From NCBI GenBank assembly GCA_018607545.1, contig JABBBF010000166.1:1-13241 (forward strand): a stretch of DNA of 13,241 nucleotides, written 5' to 3'. A model generated the notes under the pieces. That model saw nothing but the letters and a program-made list of their open reading frames with translations. It did not search any database and was not told the DNA's origin. The stretch comes from SAR92 clade bacterium (GTDB lineage Bacteria > Pseudomonadota > Gammaproteobacteria > Pseudomonadales > Porticoccaceae). Positions within the stretch are counted from its first letter, which is position 1, and each line of letters opens with the position of its first letter. The position numbers and the translations under genes were made by a program. Shown one piece after another: positions 1 through 7,133 of the stretch.

Positions 1-470
1 AAGTTAAAAACTCTATCCCTATCGCGGATATCGACGTCAGCCAATATGACATTATCTTTCTTTCAGGGGGCTGGGGTGCCGCCTACGATCTCGGGCAGTC
101 TGAGCTGCTGGGGGAAAAAATTAGTCAGGCCTACTATTCGAATCTATCACCAGTTATCGGCGGTGTTTGTCACGGTGTACTGGGTTTAATTAATGCCAAA
201 GATAACAGTGGTCAATTATTAATTGCCGGTCGTAAAATGACGGGAGTGACGGATAAGCAAATTAAAGAGTTGGGGATTGCTATTACGCCCCTGCACCCGG
301 AAACAGAATTGCGCAAAGCAGGTGTGGTGTTTGAAAGTAACACCGCTTTTATCGATTTTTTTGCTACCCATGTTGTGGTTGATGATGAGAAACGTTTTGT
401 CACTGGGCAGAATCAGAATTCCGGACTGGAGACATCCCACAAGATGATGGCGGTTATTGCCGAGAGATAA
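1..470 (+). CDS. DJ-1/PfpI family protein, 3' part only
   Basis: The gene enters from the left edge; its frame begins at base 3 and 155 residues are visible before the TAA at 468-470. The visible part has the DJ-1/PfpI (class I glutamine amidotransferase-like) signature: a strand ending in S-G-G-W-G (visible residues 21-25) followed by a helix, then G-G-V-C-H-G with the nucleophile-elbow Cys56 and adjacent His57. The end carries a V-T-G-Q-N-Q-N-S pattern usual in the Hsp31-like branch. Family members are glyoxalases, chaperones, deglycase-like enzymes or isocyanide hydratases; the branch cannot be settled without the N-terminus. The next gene on the same strand starts 108 bp downstream, so co-transcription is possible but unproven. 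Confidence 0.85.
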   Translation, partial: VKNSIPIADIDVSQYDIIFLSGGWGAAYDLGQSELLGEKISQAYYSNLSPVIGGVCHGVLGLINAKDNSGQLLIAGRKMTGVTDKQIKELGIAITPLHPETELRKAGVVFESNTAFIDFFATHVVVDDEKRFVTGQNQNSGLETSHKMMAVIAER

Positions 471-578
471 TGGTTTTTGTTCAGAGATAATGACTTTTAT
501 TCTTTGAGAATGACAGGTGTGGGTCGCGGGAATAACGGATGTAGCTGTCAGTTAACAAAGATAGATTGAAGAGCGTTT

Positions 579-2384
579 ATGCACACACTAAGGTTTAACT
601 CACAGGCTGTTATTTTTTTAGTGGCACTCAGCACACTGTTACTCTCACCATGGGTAACAGCCTCTGCTGCAAAACCCAATATCATCGTTATCCTCGCCGA
701 TGATTTGGGTTATTCCGATATCGCGCCCTACGGCAGTGAAATCAGCACGCCCAATCTCGATCAACTAGCACAGGAAGGTTTGCGCTTTAGTCGCTACTAT
801 ACTTCCGCTAGCTGCGCTCCTACCCGTGCCATGTTACTCACCGGCGTCGACAGTCACCGCGCAGGGGTTGCCAATATCGCCGAGGCACTCACACCGGCAC
901 AGTCGCACTCCCCGTTTTATCGCGGCACGCTGAATCATAATGTGGTCACCATTGCGAGATTATTAAAAGACGCTGGTTACCACACCAATATGACCGGTAA
1001 GTGGCATCTGGGTTATAAAGACCCCTCTCTAATGCCTAGCAACCGAGGCTTTGAACAAACCGTGATAATGCCTTTTTCTGGCGGTGATAACTGGACGCAG
1101 CAATCCTATATACCCCACTACCAGAAAACCTTATGGTTTGAAAACGGCAAGGAAATCACCTTGCCAGAGGATTTTTATTCCTCTGAATTTATCGTCGATA
1201 AAGCTATTCAGCAGATTGAAAAGCATCGCGGTGATCAGCAGCCCTTTTTTTCCTATGTAGCTTTTCAAGCGGTGCATATTCCGGTGCAGGCACCAAGAGA
1301 ATATACCGAAAAATATCTCGATACCTATCAGTCTGGCTGGAGTGTGCTGCGCGCCAAACGCGAGAAAGCCGTGAAAGACTTGGGGCTGATCGCTAAAGAT
1401 GCACCGGTAAAGACCATGAATACCACGCTGGACTGGAACGGTTTAAGCGCCGAGGAAAAACGTTTTAACAGCAAGCGAATGGCCGTCTATGCCGGTATGG
1501 TCGATGCCATGGATTTCCATATCGGCCGTTTAGTGGCCTATTTAAAAGCCATTGGTGAATATGACAACACGGTGATTATTTTTACCTCCGATAACGGGCC
1601 AGAACCCTCAGACCCTGCCGCTATGAGCGCGCTATTCCCCCTTATCCGCGAGTATATGCTGGGCTACAACAATGATATTGAAACACTGGGAGAGCGCTAC
1701 AGTTACAACACCATTGGCACTAGCTTTGCCAGTGCCGCCGCCTCCCCTTTAGGACATTACAAATTTCATTCCGGCGAAGGGGGCATGCGTGTGCCGATGA
1801 TGATCAGCGGACCTATACTCGCCGAGCAACTGCAAGGCCAGATCAGTCACAGCAAAGCCTTTGTTAAAGATCTAGGCCCAACGATTTTGACCATCGCAGG
1901 TACTCAACATCCCGGCAGCGATTACCAAGGTAAAACCATTGAACCGCAAACCGGTAAAGATTTAGTGCCCTTAATCACCGGTGATCAAACAACCGTTTAT
2001 AGCGACAAGGATATTATTGCCTATGAAGTTGGCGGCAATGCCGGTTTAATTAAGGGGGATTATAAGATCTCCTATAACCGAGGTGGCCAAAACGATAACC
2101 GTTGGCATTTATACAACCTTGAACAAGATCCCGGCGAAACCCAAGCGATTGAACAACAATACCGCGCTATTTTTTCTGAGCTGCTCAGTGACTATGAATT
2201 CTATTCACAAGAGAATGGCGTTATACCGGTGCCTGACAATTACGACCAAGTCAAGCAGGCTAGCATTAACGGAGTGATTAAACGTTTAAAAGCAACTATA
2301 GCTAATAACAAGGCTGCGCTTTTCCTATTACTATCGGTTCCACTGCTGCTACTTGTTATCAGCGTTAAGCAGAAAAAATCTTAG
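579..2384 (+). CDS. Exported sulfatase (arylsulfatase, formylglycine type)
   Basis: This 601-residue protein hydrolyses sulfate esters by family membership. An N-terminal hydrophobic stretch (about residues 10-30, ending A-S-A-A) is a Sec signal peptide, so it acts outside the cytoplasm. Metal-binding Asp41-Asp42 follow. The formylglycine motif is C79-A-P-T-R83 followed by A-M-L-L-T-G, so Cys79 would be oxidised by a formylglycine-generating enzyme, which is not encoded here. Other active-site candidates are Lys141 and His143 in G-K-W-H, His233, Asp338-Asn339 and Lys395. A second hydrophobic segment (about 578-596) followed by K-Q-K-K-S suggests a C-terminal membrane anchor. The length fits the arylsulfatase family. 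The ATG has only a weak purine-rich ribosome site (GAAGAG, 568-573). The substrate is unknown. Confidence 0.93.
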   Translation: MHTLRFNSQAVIFLVALSTLLLSPWVTASAAKPNIIVILADDLGYSDIAPYGSEISTPNLDQLAQEGLRFSRYYTSASCAPTRAMLLTGVDSHRAGVANIAEALTPAQSHSPFYRGTLNHNVVTIARLLKDAGYHTNMTGKWHLGYKDPSLMPSNRGFEQTVIMPFSGGDNWTQQSYIPHYQKTLWFENGKEITLPEDFYSSEFIVDKAIQQIEKHRGDQQPFFSYVAFQAVHIPVQAPREYTEKYLDTYQSGWSVLRAKREKAVKDLGLIAKDAPVKTMNTTLDWNGLSAEEKRFNSKRMAVYAGMVDAMDFHIGRLVAYLKAIGEYDNTVIIFTSDNGPEPSDPAAMSALFPLIREYMLGYNNDIETLGERYSYNTIGTSFASAAASPLGHYKFHSGEGGMRVPMMISGPILAEQLQGQISHSKAFVKDLGPTILTIAGTQHPGSDYQGKTIEPQTGKDLVPLITGDQTTVYSDKDIIAYEVGGNAGLIKGDYKISYNRGGQNDNRWHLYNLEQDPGETQAIEQQYRAIFSELLSDYEFYSQENGVIPVPDNYDQVKQASINGVIKRLKATIANNKAALFLLLSVPLLLLVISVKQKKS

Positions 2385-2404
2385 GCCATATCAAATTTCT
2401 CCAT

Positions 2405-2471
2405 GGCTAAAGGCTATTTTTGGTCAACCGAGAAACGGATTAATCAGTCATAACAGTGCCAACCTTTAGCC
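2405..2471. repeat. 9-bp inverted repeat between convergent genes
   Basis: GGCTAAAGG (2405-2413) is perfectly complemented by CCTTTAGCC (2463-2471), with 49 bp between. The right arm overlaps the stop codon of the GST gene. It lies in the 81-bp gap where sulfatase and GST transcripts converge and could fold in either transcript, but no strong T-run follows either arm, so a terminator role is only a guess. Confidence 0.4.
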
Positions 2472-3524
2472 TTCTATTAACGGCAGTAACCCCGCAGTCA
2501 CCAGAATATCCCGGACGACTGTCTGATCATCTCCTGTGAGCTTGTTGTATCTCTCCCTAATCCATAACAGGCATTTACCCTGATAAGGAAAGCTGGGCTG
2601 TGTCCAGGGCAAACCATCAATTTCAGTTTCAAAATTTTTCTCTCCAGCCTGTAACGCTTTTGCATTGGCTAGTAGCTGTGGCATATGGGTGCGCGCCACT
2701 TCTTTTAATAAGGCCATCAAGGTATCTGGTAATTCATGGGGATTTAACCAATCCCCCTCTTCCACTTCATAGCCACAGAGATCCTCAACCCTCTCCGTCC
2801 ACCCGTAGGTACGCGGAGCATGCTTAACGGCCAATGCCATTGGCGTAGGGTCAAAATGGGTCAGGCAAGTTAGCTGGCCAAAGGCTGCAAAATCACAGGA
2901 GCCTGGGCGTGCTCCCATCAGAAATGAATGGCGTGCAAGATGCGCATCCATCAGTTGCAAAAATCTGATATAGCTCGCCTCAATAACGGGTGCAGTGACG
3001 CTATTAGAACCGACAAAAGAAAGCCTACCTATTTGCCGCTTGACGAATTCACCCTTAAAGGCTTTAGCCATGGCCTCTGGTATTGAGGGTGATGTTAAAT
3101 AGGGTATCAAGGTCCCTGCTTTATCAATATCGGCATCAAAAGCCCAGCGAAAGTGGAACATGCAACGGGTTAGCCATTCATCAGCATAGTCTTCCAAGAG
3201 ATAGTTAATAAAGTTTAAGGCCGGCGATGATGGGTGAACGCTACGCTCGGAAAACTGCCTATCGAGTTGTTCAAGTATCGGCGTGCTATCGGTGATAGCC
3301 TGATCATTACCGGCTTCATCTTGTGTATAAAAAGTGGGTAATAATGGAGGTTTAGCAAGGGGTAATGATTCAGTATCCACATGACCACTGTCGGCTAGTA
3401 AACCCGGCTGACCAAGAATAAATCGATAAGGAATTCGTCGATAACGTAATGCGCCAACAGCTTTTCTGGTGTAGGGGCTTGCGTGTATGCCCTGCAGTCG
3501 TACCGGTAGAGAAAATTCGCTCAT
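2466..3524 (-). CDS. Long-form glutathione S-transferase family protein (GST-A)
   Basis: This 352-residue cytoplasmic protein has a GST fold. The thioredoxin-like N-terminal domain spans about residues 7-92: S16-P-Y-T-R at the glutathione site, the cis-proline loop L-L-P63-T-F, and the glutathione-contacting D79-S80 in I-T-D-S-T-P-I. An all-helical C-terminal domain follows, with H-F-R-W (124-127) and a G-x-R-P-G-S-C-D-F helix (204-212) equivalent to the usual G-x-x-x-S-x-A-D. A further region of about 100 residues lies beyond the normal GST end and is shared with the two other GSTs here. Ordinary GSTs have 200-230 residues. The start is supported by AGGA at 3535-3538, ten bases upstream. Reaction and substrate are unknown; conjugation, dehalogenation, isomerisation and ether cleavage all occur in the superfamily. 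Confidence 0.85.
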   Translation of the reverse strand: MSEFSLPVRLQGIHASPYTRKAVGALRYRRIPYRFILGQPGLLADSGHVDTESLPLAKPPLLPTFYTQDEAGNDQAITDSTPILEQLDRQFSERSVHPSSPALNFINYLLEDYADEWLTRCMFHFRWAFDADIDKAGTLIPYLTSPSIPEAMAKAFKGEFVKRQIGRLSFVGSNSVTAPVIEASYIRFLQLMDAHLARHSFLMGARPGSCDFAAFGQLTCLTHFDPTPMALAVKHAPRTYGWTERVEDLCGYEVEEGDWLNPHELPDTLMALLKEVARTHMPQLLANAKALQAGEKNFETEIDGLPWTQPSFPYQGKCLLWIRERYNKLTGDDQTVVRDILVTAGLLPLIEG

Positions 3525-3554
3525 TGTTAGTCCATCCTATTGTTGACGACTCAA

Positions 3555-3582
3555 AATATAAATACACAGCTTACATACACAA
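3555..3582 (-). promoter_or_regulatory. Possible promoter of GST-A
   Basis: On the minus strand TTGTGT (3577-3582) is followed after 16 bp by TATATT (3555-3560), putting a start about 25 bases before the GST-A start codon. The -35 is weak and only the -10 is convincing. Confidence 0.3.
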
Positions 3583-3603
3583 TGCGCCCCGAGACGCACT
3601 AGG

Positions 3604-3615
3604 GTTATGCATAAC
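3604..3615. repeat. 12-bp palindrome in a divergent intergenic region
   Basis: GTTATGCATAAC is a perfect palindrome in the 290-bp region between divergently transcribed GST-A and the DUF1330-like gene. It is about 20 bp upstream of the GST-A promoter candidate, where an operator for a dimeric regulator could sit. A palindrome of this length also arises by chance a few times in a window of this size. Confidence 0.3.
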
Positions 3616-3757
3616 GAGAACAAAACCACTGATATAAATCCTGTGAGGTAATCATATAAACTGATTACGTTCCACCGCTAAGGCAACCCTAGCCACCGGC
3701 CGCACCGGAAATTGCCATGCGCTTTAGCGATATATAAATCATCGCAACACTCTTCGA

Positions 3758-3786
3758 TTGTTATGGCATATGATATGGCATATTAT
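3758..3786 (+). promoter_or_regulatory. Promoter candidate with tandem repeats in its spacer
   Basis: TTGTTA (3758-3763) and TATTAT (3781-3786) are separated by exactly 17 bp, giving a leader of about 20 bases before the ATG at 3815. Two copies of TATGGCATAT (3762-3771 and 3774-3783, 12-bp period) fill the spacer and overlap both promoter boxes. The repeats would be well placed for a repressor or activator. Confidence 0.45.
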
Positions 3787-3814
3787 AACTCATAACCACT
3801 CTTGAGATCACACC

Positions 3815-4447
3815 ATGTCAGCGCGCAGTAAACTCTGGATGATAAGCAGCCTTCTCTATATTGCATTTTTTTGCTGGTATACCGACTTTCGTGGGCCACT
3901 GACGGAACAGGAAATTTCCAGCTATGAAAGTCAGAGCCTCGCTGCCGGTAAAGATCCTGACGATATTGCGATGATGGCCAACTTTATGCGCAAGGACACA
4001 GGCCGCCAATTCCTAATGATTAACGCTATCGACTATAACGAGAACCCCGGTGATATAGAGGGTGCCGAAGCTGGCGAAAGTGCAGAAGAGTTAATGGCAC
4101 GCTATATGACGCATATGCTACCCGCCATGCTATCGCGGGGCAGCCACCCGGTCATTATGGGTGAAGCGGCTTCTATAGCAGTAGACATAGTGGGTATTGA
4201 AGGAGCGGAACAATGGGATGTCGGCGCTATATTTCGCTACCGCAGCCGCCGTACCTTTTTTGATATTGTGACTAACCCTGACTTTAGGGGAGAGCACCAT
4301 TTCAAGCACGCAGCACTGACCAAAACCATTGCCTACCCGATAGAAACGCAACTTTATTTCGGTGACTTACGCTGGATGTTAGGCTTATTGATACTGGCTG
4401 TCACCGCCTTTCTGGATGCGCTGGTTTTTTCCAAGCGGCAGTCTTAA
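3815..4447 (+). CDS. Membrane-tethered DUF1330-like protein
   Basis: This 210-residue protein has a hydrophobic N-terminal helix (about 7-22) and a C-terminal membrane helix (about 186-205) followed by S-K-R-Q-S. The middle (about 64-176) resembles the small ferredoxin-like (dimeric alpha/beta barrel) domain of DUF1330/EthD-type proteins: a strand F-L-M-I-N-A, a helix with A-R-Y-M-x-x-M-L-P, a hairpin R-G-S-H-P-V-I-M-G, then A-E-Q-W-D, the R-Y-R-S-R-R-T-F-F-D-I-V (141-152) and an H-H-F-K-H-A-A helix (161-167). That assignment comes from pattern memory. Such domains are usually soluble, so two membrane helices are unusual. It is the only + strand gene between the GSTs and has its own promoter candidate; its ribosome site is weak (TTGAG, 3802-3806). 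The function is unknown. Confidence 0.7.
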   Translation: MSARSKLWMISSLLYIAFFCWYTDFRGPLTEQEISSYESQSLAAGKDPDDIAMMANFMRKDTGRQFLMINAIDYNENPGDIEGAEAGESAEELMARYMTHMLPAMLSRGSHPVIMGEAASIAVDIVGIEGAEQWDVGAIFRYRSRRTFFDIVTNPDFRGEHHFKHAALTKTIAYPIETQLYFGDLRWMLGLLILAVTAFLDALVFSKRQS

Positions 4448-4492
4448 CGTCCATACTACGACCTCTCAGTACTTGTCGGTCCTAGCGCAAAA

Positions 4493-4516
4493 GGCCCGGT
4501 AATGGCCGGTTTTTTT
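4493..4516 (+). terminator. Possible terminator after the DUF1330-like gene
   Basis: Short complementary blocks (GGCC 4493-4496 with 4504-4507, or CCGG 4496-4499 with 4506-4509) are followed by seven T (4510-4516), 45 bases after the stop codon. The stem is only 4 bp. On the minus strand the same hairpin ends in TTTT after a run of seven A, so it could also stop transcripts leaving the GST-B region. Confidence 0.4.
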
Positions 4517-4592
4517 GACGCGTCATAACCCTGCTTCGCGTTCCACACGTTGATATAGCGATAAAATGGCACCCTAGGATAGAGGTGATGCA

Positions 4593-4697
4593 TTAGATGA
4601 TAATTCTGATAAACGAATAGCCTTCGTGGTCAGCAAGCAGGTTAAAAACCTCCTCGATATCTTTTTCTATCATGCGCTCAACATGGATATTAAACAT
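4593..4697 (-). pseudogene. N-terminal remnant of a SRPBCC (START/polyketide cyclase-like) gene
   Basis: An ATG at 4697 opens a 34-codon frame ending in TAA at 4593-4595. The peptide contains I-E-K-D-I-E-E-V-F-N-L-L-A-D-H-E-G-Y, which closely resembles the first strand and helix of SRPBCC-superfamily ligand-binding proteins (pattern memory). After Y-S the similarity stops in I-R-I-I-I. Full proteins of this type have about 140-160 residues, so the gene is cut after roughly one fifth. Farther on, another minus frame ending at TGA 4523-4525 reads L-S-L-Y-Q-R-V-E-R-E-A-G-L and may be the tail of the same or another lost gene. The fragment starts 30 bp after the GST-B stop codon on the same strand, so it was probably once the next gene of that operon. 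Confidence 0.55.
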
Positions 4698-4726
4698 ATT
4701 TTTCTCAACTGCCCGGTTAATAATAT

Positions 4727-5980
4727 TTATTGTTTCGCTGCTGCCTCAGCCTCTTTTTGTTGCGCTTCTTTCTCTTTCAGGCGCTTGATGCGATTATCGG
4801 GAATACCGCCCTTAATAAAGGGCGGTGTAAAACCATCAAACAAGCCATTATGTAAAATACCGTCTGCCATCATGGCTGGCATAATCTGTGAGCGGATCAG
4901 AACCTTATCGAGATCACGCTGGTCGGAATCAGACAGCGCCTCATAGCGCAACTGTAATTGCTCAAAGCTCCAACCGCGATACTGATGGGCAGCACACTCT
5001 GCGGTGACACCATAGACCTCAGCCTCATAAACCTTCTCACGCTTGATGCAGGCTTTAGCACAGGGCTTGGCAAATGGAATATAGGTATTAGCAATAAAAC
5101 TCAGCAACGCTTCTATGCTATCAGGTATGCCATCATTAACATTCACCCAATCACCAAACTCCGTTTGACCGGCACAACCGCGGGTATCGCCCAAATCGTT
5201 AATTGTGTGAATCCAGTTGCAGGTACGTGGCGCTTTGGTTTCCATAATTTCGTTGGACTGGGGATCATCATATAGATGCACTTTAAGTCCACCGTATAAG
5301 GCAAAATCTGCGACAGAGGGCTTAAAGCCCAGCAGAAATTGATAATGCCGAAAATGCTCTTCAAGAATGGCGAGCAAGTCTGTTATTTGCTGATCCAAAC
5401 TGGCGCGAACACCCTCACCCACCAAACCCAGGTGCTGGTCAAAACCGGTTTGGCGCTGAACCAACCCCGGTGCCAAATCTTTGCATTCCATATCGGCACT
5501 ACCATAGGTAAAAGCTCTGGCAATGCGGTGACTGAGGGTATGGCGATTCTGTTCATTACCCCAGCGAGTATGCATCCATAAACGCGGCATATATTCATCG
5601 ACAAACTCTTCGATCAGCCACATGATAAAGGCCAGCCTAGTGTCATCCGGAACGGTTTTCACCGCTGAATACTTTTCTTCAAAGTGCATGATGATCGGCG
5701 TTGAATCCTGCATGATCTGGTCGTCGGGCGTCAGTATAACCGGCGCGATGGACTGCCCGGCGTTCTGCTTGGCCCACTCCAGCTCCAACAGAGTGGCACG
5801 CACTTTTTTATAGGGGATGCCTTTGTAATTCATAAAGCTCATCACTTTATGGGAATAAACCGAAGCCTGTGCCTGCACGATGCGGTAGTGATTCTCTTCA
5901 CCCGGCTTTAAAAACTTGCTATCGGCATGATGCTTTTGCTCAAGAGCGATATTGGCTGGAATAGTGTTATGCTCAGACAT
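4727..5980 (-). CDS. Long-form glutathione S-transferase family protein (GST-B)
   Basis: With 417 residues this is the longest of the three GSTs. About 30 residues precede the thioredoxin-like domain, which has S40-V-Y-S near the glutathione site, the cis-Pro A-P80-V-I-L and Q-D92-S93-T-P-I-I. The helical domain carries H-T-R-W (137-140) and G-F-K-P-S-V-A-D-F (218-226), then the extra C-terminal region shared with GST-A and GST-C. The last 35-40 residues are unlike the others: residues 385-392 (T-P-P-F-I-K-G-G) are encoded by a perfect DNA inverted repeat and are followed by a Lys/Glu/Ala/Gln-rich, probably helical tail. The start is supported by AGGTGA (5984-5989). It follows the MAPEG gene by 94 bp and may be the last gene of that operon or separately expressed. 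The substrate is unknown. Confidence 0.85.
   Translation of the reverse strand: MSEHNTIPANIALEQKHHADSKFLKPGEENHYRIVQAQASVYSHKVMSFMNYKGIPYKKVRATLLELEWAKQNAGQSIAPVILTPDDQIMQDSTPIIMHFEEKYSAVKTVPDDTRLAFIMWLIEEFVDEYMPRLWMHTRWGNEQNRHTLSHRIARAFTYGSADMECKDLAPGLVQRQTGFDQHLGLVGEGVRASLDQQITDLLAILEEHFRHYQFLLGFKPSVADFALYGGLKVHLYDDPQSNEIMETKAPRTCNWIHTINDLGDTRGCAGQTEFGDWVNVNDGIPDSIEALLSFIANTYIPFAKPCAKACIKREKVYEAEVYGVTAECAAHQYRGWSFEQLQLRYEALSDSDQRDLDKVLIRSQIMPAMMADGILHNGLFDGFTPPFIKGGIPDNRIKRLKEKEAQQKEAEAAAKQ
4805..4826. repeat. Perfect 9-bp hairpin inside the GST-B coding region
   Basis: ACCGCCCTT (4805-4813) and AAGGGCGGT (4818-4826) are exact complements around a 4-base loop. In the GST-B frame this reads T-P-P-F-I-K-G-G, a peptide typical of translated small dispersed palindromic repeats in bacteria (general recollection). 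It marks the boundary between the conserved GST body and the unusual C-terminal tail. Confidence 0.6.
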
Positions 5981-6011
5981 TGTTCACCTATTGCTTACCT
6001 ATTGTTTGATA

Positions 6012-6027
6012 CTAAAACTGCTTTTAG
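6012..6027. repeat. 6-bp hairpin between the MAPEG gene and GST-B
   Basis: CTAAAA (6012-6017) pairs with TTTTAG (6022-6027) around the loop CTGC. It lies in the 94-bp gap after the MAPEG stop and 32 bp before the GST-B start. It is too AT-rich to be a firm terminator; it may be a processing or attenuation point within a longer transcript, or chance. Confidence 0.3.
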
Positions 6028-6074
6028 CCAATTCATCGTACTGACCATAGTTTCAGCGCTATTCATTAATGTTT

Positions 6075-6464
6075 CTACACCAGAAGCAGTATGGCACTAA
6101 TGAGAATGACTCCCAGAGTTCCCAGCATAGAAATAGGTCGCAGAATTATCGGCAATGATCTTGAAACGATCATCACATAATGAAGCAGCCTTGCTGCCAG
6201 GAAAACGCAGCCCAGTGCGATCAAAGCACCCTGCCCCAGGCCATTGAGTTCGTTGAGCAGTAACAGCAATAAAGCCATGGGCGCATTTTCTATGAAATTA
6301 CCATGGGCGCGAATTCTATTTCGCAGCTCCTTGTCACCACCATCTCCCAGGCTAATCTTGGAAGAAAAGCGGTAGGCACCTACCCTGAGAGTAAAAACAA
6401 CATGGAGGATTCCGAAAATAGCGGCAAAGATGAGTGTTGTTTCTATGGATAGTAGATTTGGCAT
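6075..6464 (-). CDS. MAPEG family membrane protein
   Basis: This 129-residue integral membrane protein has four hydrophobic segments (about 6-26, 61-72, 77-98 and 105-128). Between the first two are R-V-G-A-Y-R (27-32), I-S-L-G-D-G-G (37-43) and R50-I-R-A-H-G-N-F-I-E-N60-A-P, the hallmark of the MAPEG family, which includes microsomal glutathione transferases and the bacterial YecN-like group. Mammalian relatives conjugate glutathione to lipophilic electrophiles or reduce lipid peroxides; most bacterial members are uncharacterised. A GAGG ribosome site (6470-6473) lies in the 15-bp gap after the preceding gene, showing translation from within an operon. A glutathione-linked membrane protein beside three soluble GSTs strengthens the case for a glutathione-dependent pathway. 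Confidence 0.88.
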   Translation of the reverse strand: MPNLLSIETTLIFAAIFGILHVVFTLRVGAYRFSSKISLGDGGDKELRNRIRAHGNFIENAPMALLLLLLNELNGLGQGALIALGCVFLAARLLHYVMIVSRSLPIILRPISMLGTLGVILISAILLLV

Positions 6465-6479
6465 AATCGCCTCACAACG

Positions 6480-7115
6480 TTAAATCCCAAGTTTCACCGG
6501 CCCCTGAAAAGAGTGCCCGCTGGTAAAAAAACAGACCCGTGCGGGAAAAGGCACATCAACAAACAAATCCTCTGCCAGAGTAACTTCACGGATATACCAG
6601 CCCTCTGGCAAGACCCGCTCTGCACCCGCTTTTATTCCCGGGAGACCGGAAGCATCGGTTATTTGCGGTACATAATCCAGGCCATCCCCCATGGATAAGA
6701 TTTCCAGGGTGCGGCCTTTGGCAAACATCACACTGTGGTGCTTATGCACCTTTAACAACAATAAGCCGTTATTTTCAATCGTAAAATCGGGATCGACCTC
6801 ACCTGGCACTGCCACCTGAGAAAAAACTCTGCCATCAACATCCAGGGTTTCCAGCGGAGCATCTTGCTCTGCATTGGGTGGCCTGCGAAAAAATGCGGCA
6901 TCGTGACTTGCGTATCCAGAGCCACTTTTAATAAAACCATCGGGCAGCTGTAAAGCATCATACTGTTCAGGAGTGAATGATTGCTGACACAGCCAGATCT
7001 TCTGTGTGCTTAACTCCATAATTTCGCCATAGAGTTGTAAGCCATCAAGGGTCCAGTTTTGTTGCCACTCTGGATTGCCCATCCCTGCTTGAGCACGCTC
7101 ATTAATCGTAGTCAT
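6480..7115 (-). CDS. Conserved-looking protein of unknown function (211 aa)
   Basis: I do not recognise this family. It is a 211-residue protein without signal peptide or membrane segment, so probably cytoplasmic. It has a W-Q-Q-N-W segment (17-21), an acidic, Pro-rich middle, alternating beta-like segments (L-L-L-L-K-V-H-K-H-H-S-V-M-F, about 118-131) and a C-terminal part rich in aromatic and beta residues (about 169-200), suggesting a mainly beta fold such as a small barrel; this is only an impression. The ATG at 7115 was chosen; a TTG at 7133 in the same frame would add six residues but lacks a ribosome site, whereas GAGCGGG lies upstream of the ATG. It starts 18 bp after the upstream gene's stop codon and ends 15 bp before the MAPEG gene, so it is clearly an operon member. 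Confidence 0.75.
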   Translation of the reverse strand: MTTINERAQAGMGNPEWQQNWTLDGLQLYGEIMELSTQKIWLCQQSFTPEQYDALQLPDGFIKSGSGYASHDAAFFRRPPNAEQDAPLETLDVDGRVFSQVAVPGEVDPDFTIENNGLLLLKVHKHHSVMFAKGRTLEILSMGDGLDYVPQITDASGLPGIKAGAERVLPEGWYIREVTLAEDLFVDVPFPARVCFFTSGHSFQGPVKLGI

Positions 7116-7133
7116 CAGTATTTTCCCGCTCAA

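Noticed and set aside
463..492. Direct repeat AGAGATAATG (463-472 and 483-492) at the end of the DJ-1/PfpI gene
   Set aside because: Only two short copies 20 bp apart, the first partly inside the coding region, with no promoter boxes aligned to them.
511..550. TGACAG / CTGTCA inverted repeat before the sulfatase gene
   Set aside because: Six-base arms 28 bp apart are expected by chance and no promoter could be placed around them.
2385..2420. GCCAT / ATGGC stem after the sulfatase as a terminator
   Set aside because: A 5-bp stem with a 13-base loop and no T-run directly after it is too weak to support a terminator call.
4626..4946. 106-codon + strand frame across the GST-B end
   Set aside because: Most of it is antisense to the well-supported GST-B gene, its translation is rich in Cys/Ser/Phe runs typical of shadow frames, and it has no ribosome site.
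7116..7133. TTG start six codons upstream for the 211-residue protein
   Set aside because: No ribosome site lies before it, and an ATG with a purine-rich upstream sequence follows.
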